A stretch of 37,079 nt of DNA, from assembly GCA_902509675.1 (NCBI GenBank), contig CABWYN010000011.1, positions 1 through 37,079 of the forward strand, written 5' to 3'. Below the pieces are notes generated by a model. That model saw only the letters and a list, made by a program, of their open reading frames with translations, had not been told where the DNA came from and ran no database searches. This document shows, piece by piece, positions 1 through 6,640 of the stretch; position 1 is the first letter of the stretch, and every line of letters begins with the position of its first letter. The DNA is from an uncultured Bacteroidota bacterium (lineage in GTDB: Bacteria; Bacteroidota; Bacteroidia; Flavobacteriales; Flavobacteriaceae). Position numbers and translations under genes: made by a program.

Positions 1-1
1 A

Positions 2-340
2 AATGCTGAGTATGATGCAGCAAAAGAGGCACAGGGAATGTTAGAAATGAGAATTTCAAAGCTTGAAGAAACCTTATCAAATGCTAGGGTGATTGATGAG
101 TCACAGTTGGATAACTCTAAAGTTCTTGTTCTTTCCAAGGTGACAATTAAAAATCAGCTAAATGGAATGGAAATGAACTATACTCTAGTGGCTGATGGAG
201 AGGCAGATTTAGCTACAGGTAAAATTTCGGTTAATTCTCCCATAGGAAAGGGACTTTTGGGTAAATCTGTAGGAGATATTGCTCAGATTAATGTACCCAG
301 TGGTGAGATTAAATTTGAAATTATTCAAATCTCCAGATAA
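2..340 (+). CDS. greA: Transcription elongation factor GreA, C-terminal part (5' end outside window)
   Basis: The reading frame is open from base 2 and ends at TAA 338–340, so about 112 C-terminal residues are present. The first visible residues are the end of the N-terminal coiled coil (the AEYDAAKEAQ region and the LEETLSNA segment). The FKBP-like C-terminal domain follows, with the typical ending PIGKGLLGKSVGD then an I/E-rich last strand. GreA binds RNA polymerase through the secondary channel and stimulates cleavage of the transcript in backtracked complexes. The acidic tip of the coiled coil lies outside the window. An internal ATG at 38 is not a real start, because conserved residues continue upstream of it. 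The stop directly abuts the ATG of the HIT gene (TAAATG), so the two are probably co-transcribed. Confidence 0.93.
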   Translation, partial: NAEYDAAKEAQGMLEMRISKLEETLSNARVIDESQLDNSKVLVLSKVTIKNQLNGMEMNYTLVADGEADLATGKISVNSPIGKGLLGKSVGDIAQINVPSGEIKFEIIQISR

Positions 341-739
341 ATGTCAACAATCTTTACAAAGATTATTAATCACGAAATCCCATGCTATAAAGTAGCAGAA
401 GATGAAAATTTCTTAGCTTTTTTAGATATCAATCCTAATGCTAGAGGCCATACACTTTGTATTCCAAAACAGGAGGTTGATGATGTATTAGATTTGGATG
501 TAGATAGCTATAAAGCGCTAATGCTTTTTTCTAGAAAAGTAGCTAAATCAATGAAAAATGTAATTGAATGTGAAAAAATTGCTATCTCTATTATCGGACT
601 TGAAGTGCCACACGTACATGTCCATCTCATTCCAATAAATGAAATGAGAGATGCAAACTTCAGTAATAAGATAAATCTCAGTAAGGATGATTTTAGTGAT
701 ACAGCAAAATTGATTTCAAATTCATTTTCCTCTATTTAA
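341..739 (+). CDS. HIT family protein (histidine-triad nucleotide hydrolase/transferase)
   Basis: 132 residues. It opens with the family's typical STIFTKIINHEIPCYKV and carries the histidine triad HVHVHLIP at residues 91–98; the middle His (93) is the expected nucleophile. The family hydrolyses or transfers nucleoside monophosphates from phosphoramidates and dinucleotides (Hint/GalT/Fhit superfamily). The in vivo substrate of this protein cannot be read from sequence. It starts immediately after the greA stop with no gap, which suggests translational coupling. At its 3' end it overlaps the last 18 bases of the convergent histidine kinase gene, so its final six codons are also antisense coding sequence. 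Confidence 0.9.
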   Translation: MSTIFTKIINHEIPCYKVAEDENFLAFLDINPNARGHTLCIPKQEVDDVLDLDVDSYKALMLFSRKVAKSMKNVIECEKIAISIIGLEVPHVHVHLIPINEMRDANFSNKINLSKDDFSDTAKLISNSFSSI

Positions 740-1861
740 TATAATTACCATTGTGGTTCCTATATTTAATTCTGATTTATGGACTTTTATTTCGCCTGAG
801 TGGTAATCTTCAATTATTCTTTTTGCCAATGACAAACCTAACCCCCAACCTCTTTCTTTTGATGTAAATCCTGGATTGAATATATTCCTGAAATCAGATT
901 TTGAAACTCCGACTCCATTATCTTCAAAATAAATACTAATTTTATTTTCATTTTCTTCAATAAAAATTTTTATTTCACCCTCATCTTTTATTGCATCTAT
1001 GCTGTTTTTGATAATATTTTCAACGCACCATCCAAATAGTTGGGGATTAATTCTTGTGAAAAATTCAGATTCTTTATCGAGAAATTTTACTGAAATATTA
1101 TTACTGATTCTGTCTGATAAATAATTTACAGTTTTTTCAATTTCTTTTGAGATATTAAAATTAGAAAGCAATGGCTCTGAACCAATTTTACTAAACCTAT
1201 CGGAAATTATATTTAGTCTATTGATATCTTTTTCAATTTCATTTAAATAAGTTTCGTCATTATATTTATTTTTTAAAAGTTCAGTCCAGCCCATTAAAGA
1301 ACTCAGAGGGGTTCCAATCTGGTGAGCAGTTTCCTTAGCCATTCCTGACCACAGTTTATTCATTTGAGCAATTTTGGCATTTTTAAAAAACAAAAAAGCA
1401 ATAAACCCAAAAATAGCGGCAATAATTAATAAAGCGATCGGGTAATATTTAAGCTTATTTAATAGTGAAGAATTTCCATAGTATAATGTTGAAATTTTTT
1501 CTTTTCCAAAATTGATTTCAATAGGTTTATTTTCAGATTCAAACTTCTTAATAAGTTTTTTTACTAAAACTGAATCATTAATATTTAAGTTGGGAATATT
1601 ATTAATTTCAATTAATCCATTTGAGTCGACTTTGATCATTGGAGTTGAGGTGTTTTTTTTTAATACCTCCAGAGTTAAATTAGAAATTTCACCATCAATA
1701 TTAACTAATTCTAATGTTGCCAATGACCACAGCTCCATTTTATTCCTTTCCTCAATTTTAAAATTCTGAACAAATAAAAATGTATTCCAGAGTATAGTGA
1801 AAATCACTAGTGATGAGAAAATAATAATTAACCAATTTAAAAGCTTGGTATTTTTGATCAT
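722..1861 (-). CDS. Orphan sensor histidine kinase with extracytoplasmic domain
   Basis: 379 residues from the ATG at 1861. An in-frame TTG at 1921 would add 20 residues before the first membrane segment and looks less likely. Order: membrane helix ~9–31, an extracytoplasmic region of ~105 residues, a second helix ~140–160, then the kinase core. The H box reads AKETAHQIGTPLSS with the phospho-acceptor His at ~180, the N box NIIKNSIDA at ~282, G1 DNGVGV at ~314 and G2 GWGLGL at ~338. The HQIGTP form of the H box is common in Bacteroidota kinases. There is no HAMP domain and no adjacent response regulator, so the signal and partner are unknown. It is divergent from the DUF3127 gene and overlaps the HIT gene tail-to-tail by 18 bases. 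Confidence 0.9.
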   Translation of the reverse strand: MIKNTKLLNWLIIIFSSLVIFTILWNTFLFVQNFKIEERNKMELWSLATLELVNIDGEISNLTLEVLKKNTSTPMIKVDSNGLIEINNIPNLNINDSVLVKKLIKKFESENKPIEINFGKEKISTLYYGNSSLLNKLKYYPIALLIIAAIFGFIAFLFFKNAKIAQMNKLWSGMAKETAHQIGTPLSSLMGWTELLKNKYNDETYLNEIEKDINRLNIISDRFSKIGSEPLLSNFNISKEIEKTVNYLSDRISNNISVKFLDKESEFFTRINPQLFGWCVENIIKNSIDAIKDEGEIKIFIEENENKISIYFEDNGVGVSKSDFRNIFNPGFTSKERGWGLGLSLAKRIIEDYHSGEIKVHKSELNIGTTMVIILNRGK

Positions 1862-1930
1862 ATCAAATAAAGTAATTACTGTTATTAAATATAGTGAGTT
1901 TATATCTAAATTAAACTTCAATATTTCTTA

Positions 1931-1961
1931 TTTATTATCTATCTTCATATTAGATAATAAA
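1931..1961. promoter_or_regulatory. Perfect 11-bp inverted repeat upstream of the DUF3127 gene
   Basis: TTTATTATCTA at 1931–1941 and its exact reverse complement TAGATAATAAA at 1951–1961 are separated by nine bases. The element lies in the 110-base region between the divergent kinase and DUF3127 genes and ends ten bases before the DUF3127 ATG. It could be an operator for a dimeric regulator or a 5'-UTR hairpin. No run of T follows that would make it a convincing terminator. The symmetry is seen directly; the function is inference. Confidence 0.45.
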
Positions 1962-1971
1962 AAATCAATTT

Positions 1972-2349
1972 ATGGAAATACAGGGATCAATAAAAGTAAT
2001 TGGTGAAGTCCAAGAGATTAGTGCAACTTTTAAAAAAAGAGAATTAGTGGTTACCACTCAGGAGCAATATCCTCAAACAATTTCTGTAGAATTTGTCCAA
2101 GATAAAACAGACCTATTGAATAATTTTAAGTTGGGGCAAAATGTAAAGGTAAATATTAATCTTAGAGGAAGAGAATGGGAAAATCCTCAAACCAAGGAAG
2201 TAAAATATTTCAATACAATTCAAGGATGGAGAATTGAATTGTTAGAAACTAAGCAAGAATCTGAAGATTTACCTCCATTGGATAATTTAAGTCCTTTTGA
2301 ACCTGCCTCTGATACAAATGACGAAGATTTAGACGATCTCCCTTTTTAA
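1972..2349 (+). CDS. DUF3127 protein: OB-fold-like, SSB-type acidic C-terminal tail
   Basis: 125 residues. Residues 1–90 match the DUF3127 family widespread in Bacteroidota: a start of the MEIQGSIKVIGE type, RELVVTTQEQYPQ in the middle and YFNTIQGWRIE near the end of the domain, all predicted as beta strands consistent with an OB-like barrel. The last ~30 residues are a Pro/Asp/Glu-rich linker ending DEDLDDLPF. That ending closely resembles the C-terminal tip of bacterial single-stranded-DNA-binding protein, which recruits repair and replication proteins. A role in DNA or RNA transactions is therefore plausible but unproven. The stop is followed directly by the PPK2 ATG (TAAATG), so the two genes are probably one operon. 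A perfect inverted repeat lies just upstream. Confidence 0.85.
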   Translation: MEIQGSIKVIGEVQEISATFKKRELVVTTQEQYPQTISVEFVQDKTDLLNNFKLGQNVKVNINLRGREWENPQTKEVKYFNTIQGWRIELLETKQESEDLPPLDNLSPFEPASDTNDEDLDDLPF

Positions 2350-3969
2350 ATGCTATCCTTTGAAGAATTAAATAGTTTTAAAAATCAAAATGATTTTATT
2401 GAGCTGCTAAAAAATAAGTTGCCAAAGAAGAGATTTGATAAGATTATTGAAAAAGCTACATATAATAATCGTATTTCTCAATTGCAATCGGATTTGGTTA
2501 ATCTTCAAAACTGGGTAAAGAAAAATAACAAAAGGGTTTGTGTGATTTTTGAAGGTAGGGATGCTGCTGGAAAGGGCGGCGCAATTAAACGATTCATTGA
2601 GCATTTAAATCCTAGATATTCTCGGGTCGTAGCGCTTTCAGAGCCCACGCAACAAGAAAAAGGGCAGTGGTATTTTCAGAGATATCTAAAAAAAATGCCT
2701 AGCTCTGGTGAAATTATTTTTTTTGATCGTAGTTGGTACAACAGAGCGATAGTAGAACCTGTTATGGAATTTTGTGATTCTCAGCAGTATGATTTGTTCA
2801 TGAATCAGGTTAATGAATTTGAAAAAATGTTAACGGAAGACGGGATAATTTTAATAAAATTATGGTTTTCAATTACCAAAAAAGAACAGAAAATTAGGTT
2901 TATTAAAAGATTGTCAAACCCACTCAAAACATGGAAATTTAGTAAGGTTGATATGGAGGGACAAAAGCGTTGGAAAATTTACACCGATTATAAAGAAAAG
3001 ATGTTCTTGAAAACAGATTTGACCCACTCCCCATGGAAAATCATTGACAGTAATAATAAATTTTCGGCAAGAATTAGTGCAATTGAATATGTTTTATCAA
3101 AGTTCAAAGCTCTTCCAAAAAACCAAAGGAAACTAAAAAACCAAAAGATTTTAAAAAAAGAAAAATTAAAAGATATTTCTAAAAAGGATCTTAAATTATT
3201 GAACAAAAATAACTCTCTGATTAGTCTTATCTCAAGAAATGATACTTCTCTTCCAAAAACACTGAGGTATTACAAATACGAAAAACAGCTTAAGAAATTA
3301 CAAATCGAAATGATCAAGCTCCAAAATTGGGTTTATAAAAAAAATAAAAAAGTTATTATTATTTGTGAGGGAAGAGATGCTGCGGGTAAGGGTGGAGCTA
3401 TTAGACGAGCAATACAGAATTTGAATCCAAGAAAACTTAAAGTTGTTGCTTTGCCTAAACCTGACGAAAGCGAAAATGGACAATGGTATTTTCAGAGATA
3501 TGTTGAACAGTTCCCTAATAACGGCGAGATTGTATTTTTTGATAGAAGTTGGTACAATAGAGCTGTAGTTGAACCCGTTAATGGATTTTGTACTAAAAAT
3601 GAATATGACAACTTTATGTCTCATGTTAATGGATTTGAGAATATTTTAATTAATGAAGGAATTATTTTGTTAAAATTATATTTTTCAGTGTCGAAGCAAA
3701 CCCAGGCAAAAAGATTTAGTGATATTCAAAATAGTTTATTAAAAAAATGGAAATTCACCGAAGTCGACGGTAAAGCGCAGGAATTATGGGATGAATATTC
3801 ACATTTTAAAGATAAAATGTTTGAAAAAACCAATACCAAAAATTCACCTTGGAATATAATTTCAGCGGATCGAAAAATACAAGCAAGAATTGAAGCTATT
3901 AATTTGATTTTAAAAAATGTCCCTTACGATTCTAATACACTTATACATTCAGAAAAAATAAATTTTTAA
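2350..3969 (+). CDS. Tandem two-domain polyphosphate kinase 2 (PPK2)
   Basis: 539 residues made of two PPK2 domains, ~35–255 and ~310–525, joined by a Lys-rich linker. Each half carries the full motif set: Walker A GRDAAGKGGAI, GQWYFQRY, the Walker B/lid segment FFDRSWYNRA, and the C-terminal SPW. PPK2 enzymes move phosphate between polyphosphate and nucleotides. Fused two-domain members (class II, PA3455 type) are known to phosphorylate AMP to ADP, and as I recall only their C-terminal half is catalytic. Here both halves look intact and similar to each other, so the substrate class is open. It follows the DUF3127 gene without a gap. Its TAA overlaps the stop codon of convergent truB. Confidence 0.92.
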   Translation: MLSFEELNSFKNQNDFIELLKNKLPKKRFDKIIEKATYNNRISQLQSDLVNLQNWVKKNNKRVCVIFEGRDAAGKGGAIKRFIEHLNPRYSRVVALSEPTQQEKGQWYFQRYLKKMPSSGEIIFFDRSWYNRAIVEPVMEFCDSQQYDLFMNQVNEFEKMLTEDGIILIKLWFSITKKEQKIRFIKRLSNPLKTWKFSKVDMEGQKRWKIYTDYKEKMFLKTDLTHSPWKIIDSNNKFSARISAIEYVLSKFKALPKNQRKLKNQKILKKEKLKDISKKDLKLLNKNNSLISLISRNDTSLPKTLRYYKYEKQLKKLQIEMIKLQNWVYKKNKKVIIICEGRDAAGKGGAIRRAIQNLNPRKLKVVALPKPDESENGQWYFQRYVEQFPNNGEIVFFDRSWYNRAVVEPVNGFCTKNEYDNFMSHVNGFENILINEGIILLKLYFSVSKQTQAKRFSDIQNSLLKKWKFTEVDGKAQELWDEYSHFKDKMFEKTNTKNSPWNIISADRKIQARIEAINLILKNVPYDSNTLIHSEKINF

Positions 3970-4646
3970 ATTCTTCGTACAAAATCCATTACTTTTTCTG
4001 AATTCTCTACAGAGAAATCTCCTATTTTAGTTCTTCTCAACTCAGAAAGATGAGCACCTGAATTCAATTCCTTTCCAAAATCATGAACAAGCGATCTGAT
4101 ATAGGTTCCTTTGCTACAAGTAACACTAAAAGAAACTTCTGGAAATTTAATATCTGTGATTTTAAATTCCTCAATTGTCACCTCTCTTTTATCTAATTTT
4201 ATTTCTTTTCCTTTTCTAGCAAGCTTATAGGATCTTACTCCGTCTTTTTTTACCGCAGAAAACATTGGTGGTTGTTGAAGAGTTTTTCCTAAAAATTTTT
4301 CTACAGTTTTTAAAATTAATTTTTCGTCAATATGATCTACAGGATAATTAAGATTGGGTTTTGTTTCTAAGTCATATGAAGGAGTCGTTGAGCCTATTGT
4401 CATTTTTCCTATATAAGTTTTATTCATTATTGAAAAATTATCAATACTTTTTGTCATTTTTCCAATGCAGATTAGTAAAAGTCCGGTAGCAAGTGGATCT
4501 AATGTTCCAGCATGACCAACTTTTATTTTTTTGATATCAAACTTTTTCTTTATTGAGTATCTGATTTTGTTTACAACATCAAAAGAAGTCCAATTAAGAT
4601 CTTTATCGATTAGGATTAGTTGACCATCTGTAATATTTAAACTCAT
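3966..4646 (-). CDS. truB: tRNA pseudouridine(55) synthase TruB
   Basis: 226 residues from the ATG at 4646. It isomerises U55 to pseudouridine in the T-loop of tRNAs. The catalytic signature GHAGTLDPLATG is at residues 45–56 with the nucleophilic Asp at 50. Further family motifs are QQPPMFSAVKKDG and, near the C-terminus, CSKGTYIRSL. An in-frame TTG at 4679 would extend the protein 11 residues into uppP, but the ATG sits four bases after the uppP stop and gives the usual N-terminus. It is the last gene of the ftsX–DUF3098–uppP–truB run, and its stop codon overlaps that of convergent ppk2. Confidence 0.95.
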   Translation of the reverse strand: MSLNITDGQLILIDKDLNWTSFDVVNKIRYSIKKKFDIKKIKVGHAGTLDPLATGLLLICIGKMTKSIDNFSIMNKTYIGKMTIGSTTPSYDLETKPNLNYPVDHIDEKLILKTVEKFLGKTLQQPPMFSAVKKDGVRSYKLARKGKEIKLDKREVTIEEFKITDIKFPEVSFSVTCSKGTYIRSLVHDFGKELNSGAHLSELRRTKIGDFSVENSEKVMDFVRRI

Positions 4647-4650
4647 TAAT

Positions 4651-5436
4651 TTATAATATAAATATTGATGTAAGTCCAAGAATAAAACAATAGAAACTAA
4701 AATAAATTAAACTATCATCATTCACTATTTTAATCATCCATTGACAAGCTATTACTCCAAAGATAAAGGACGAAAGAAATCCTGTAGCCAGTATAGAGGT
4801 ATCTATTTGATTAGAGAAAATATCTCCTGAAAAAACATCTTTTAAGATCGCTCCAAAAATCACTGGAATTACTATTAAAAACGAGAATTTAGCACTGTCA
4901 CTTTTATTATTTCCTAAAAATAATGAGGTGCATATGGTCGCTCCAGACCTTGAAATTCCAGGGATAATCGCAAAAGCTTGAGACACTCCAATAATAACCG
5001 CATCGGTTTTTGAAATTTGTGATCTCTTGGGCTTAATGATTTTAGTTAAAAAAAGTAACAATCCAGTCACTAATAGCATCATCCCAACGATTTTAATATT
5101 TCCGACAAATAATAAATCGATATGGTCGCTTAAAGTAAATCCTATAATTCCGGCAGGTAGGATTGCAATAATAATTTTGATGATGTATTTTTTACTATTT
5201 TCTGATTTTTTTGAAAAAACTCCAAAAAATAATTCTAAAATGTCTTTTCTAAAAACCACTATTGTGCTAAGTGCTGTAGCCAAATGTAAAATAGTTGTCA
5301 TTAGAAGGTTATCAGACGACAATTGATTAGCACCTAATAATTTCCTTCCTATTTCTAAATGTCCACTCGAGGAGACAGGTAAGAATTCGGTCAAGCCTTG
5401 GATTATTCCTAAAATTAGAGCGTCAAACTCATCCAT
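4651..5436 (-). CDS. uppP: Undecaprenyl-diphosphate phosphatase UppP (BacA)
   Basis: 261 residues, a hydrophobic multi-pass membrane protein. It dephosphorylates undecaprenyl pyrophosphate to recycle the lipid carrier for peptidoglycan and surface glycans, and it is linked to bacitracin resistance. The first signature, GIIQGLTEFLPVSSSGH at ~10–26, contains the catalytic Glu (17) and the SSSGH motif. The second, IPGISRSGATI at ~158–168, contains the conserved Arg (163). Length and topology are normal for the family. It lies six bases after the DUF3098 gene and four bases before truB. Confidence 0.95.
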   Translation of the reverse strand: MDEFDALILGIIQGLTEFLPVSSSGHLEIGRKLLGANQLSSDNLLMTTILHLATALSTIVVFRKDILELFFGVFSKKSENSKKYIIKIIIAILPAGIIGFTLSDHIDLLFVGNIKIVGMMLLVTGLLLFLTKIIKPKRSQISKTDAVIIGVSQAFAIIPGISRSGATICTSLFLGNNKSDSAKFSFLIVIPVIFGAILKDVFSGDIFSNQIDTSILATGFLSSFIFGVIACQWMIKIVNDDSLIYFSFYCFILGLTSIFIL

Positions 5437-5442
5437 AAATAA

Positions 5443-5673
5443 TTATTTTGATGACTTTAAAATTGCATAAATTTGAATTACAAATCCGATTAAAATCAAT
5501 GCGGGAGCCAATCTTATTCTTCTAAAACTATATATTTCATCAGAAAAAATATTTGGGTCCTCACTACCACCACCAGACATTATAATAAATCCCAGAATAA
5601 TAAAAAGAATCCCAATAATCATTGCTTTATAATTCTCTCTATTGAAGAGTAATTGTTTTTTTTTCTTTTCCAT
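5443..5673 (-). CDS. DUF3098 small membrane protein
   Basis: 76 residues. A short charged N-terminus (MEKKKKQLLFNRENY) is followed by a membrane helix at ~17–35. A conserved-looking GGGSEDPNIFSDEIYSFRRI loop comes next, then a second helix at ~53–71. This matches the DUF3098 family, which is found almost entirely in Bacteroidota and usually sits between ftsX and uppP, as here. No biochemical function is known to me. The position implies a role linked to the envelope or division, perhaps with FtsX. It starts two bases after ftsX ends and stops six bases before uppP. Confidence 0.85.
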   Translation of the reverse strand: MEKKKKQLLFNRENYKAMIIGILFIILGFIIMSGGGSEDPNIFSDEIYSFRRIRLAPALILIGFVIQIYAILKSSK

Positions 5674-5675
5674 AA

Positions 5676-6539
5676 TTATATGTCTAATTGGTCAGCTTTA
5701 ATTTTTAAAATATTTTGAGTTGCAAAGTATGTGCTAATATAGCTAATCACAAATCCTAATAAAATAATTGTAGAGCAAAGAGAAAAGATTGTATTTAACT
5801 CAATACTATTAAAAAAATTTAAATTAATATCCAAATAATACAGCATACTTAAAAGTAAGCTAATCGAAAATAAGGAGGAAATTATACTCAGGAGCGCATT
5901 TGTTTTTAAAAAAGGTTTTCTAATAAAGGATTTTGTTGCTCCAACGAGCTGCATTGTTTTTATAAGCTGTCTATTGGAGTAGATAGATAACCTAATAGAA
6001 CTGTTTATTATTAAAAATGTAATCAATAAGAAAATAATAATTGATGGTACTAGCCAGAATGAAACCTTTTTAATGTTTTCATTTATTAGAGTAATTAAAT
6101 TCTTATCATATACAATTTCATCCACATATTTATTCGTTTTTATAATTTCAGAAATACTGTCAATTTTAATTGTTTCTACATATTTACTTTTTAAATTAAT
6201 ATCAATGGAATTTACCAGAGGATTGTAGCCTAAATCTTTGATGAAATCCTCTCCGTATTCTTCTTTCATTATAAGTACTGCATTTTCTTTTGAAACATAA
6301 GTCAGTTTTTCTAAGTAATCGCTCATTAAAAGTTGGTTTTGTAATTCGGAAACTTCAATTTGTTTTGCGTTTTCTTTAAAGAATATTGAAATAGAAAAAT
6401 TTTCTTTAAAGGAATTTGCTATGGAGCTAGAACTGATTACAAATACACCAAAAAAACCAAAAAGGAATAACACAATTGACATTATTATTACAATAGAAAT
6501 GTAGGATGTTATCAATCTTTTATTTTTGATTTTTTTCAT
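5676..6539 (-). CDS. ftsX: Cell division ABC-transporter-like permease FtsX
   Basis: 287 residues with the FtsX layout: one membrane helix near the N-terminus (~9–33), a periplasmic domain of ~130 residues containing the ISIFFKENA start, then three C-terminal helices (~165–188, ~213–233, ~247–270) with the LIKTMQLVGATKSFIRKPF coupling segment between them. With the ATPase FtsE it controls septal peptidoglycan hydrolases at the division site. No ftsE is in this window. It is the first gene of the ftsX–DUF3098–uppP–truB operon and is divergent from leuS across about 100 bases. Confidence 0.92.
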   Translation of the reverse strand: MKKIKNKRLITSYISIVIIMSIVLFLFGFFGVFVISSSSIANSFKENFSISIFFKENAKQIEVSELQNQLLMSDYLEKLTYVSKENAVLIMKEEYGEDFIKDLGYNPLVNSIDINLKSKYVETIKIDSISEIIKTNKYVDEIVYDKNLITLINENIKKVSFWLVPSIIIFLLITFLIINSSIRLSIYSNRQLIKTMQLVGATKSFIRKPFLKTNALLSIISSLFSISLLLSMLYYLDINLNFFNSIELNTIFSLCSTIILLGFVISYISTYFATQNILKIKADQLDI

Positions 6540-6587
6540 AGACTTTAATTATTATAAAAGTAGTGAACAAATCAATAATTAAAAAGA

Positions 6588-6618
6588 TTTTCTATTCTTA
6601 GTATAAAATGTAAATTTG
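6588..6618 (+). promoter_or_regulatory. Putative Bacteroidota promoter for leuS
   Basis: TAAATTTG at 6611–6618 fits the Bacteroidota -7 consensus TAnnTTTG, with a TTTT at 6588–6591 at about the right spacing (19 bases) for a weak -33 TTTG element. The leuS ATG is 22 bases downstream of the box. Consensus match only. Confidence 0.4.
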
Positions 6619-6640
6619 TTCTTTTGGTCAATTAATTGCA

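Noticed and set aside
1862-1921. Longer histidine kinase starting at TTG 1921
   Set aside because: The added 20 residues are not needed, and the ATG at 1861 gives a normal N-terminus before the first membrane helix.
4644-4679. Longer TruB starting at TTG 4679
   Set aside because: It would overlap uppP by 29 bases and add residues unlike TruB; the ATG at 4646 sits four bases after the uppP stop.
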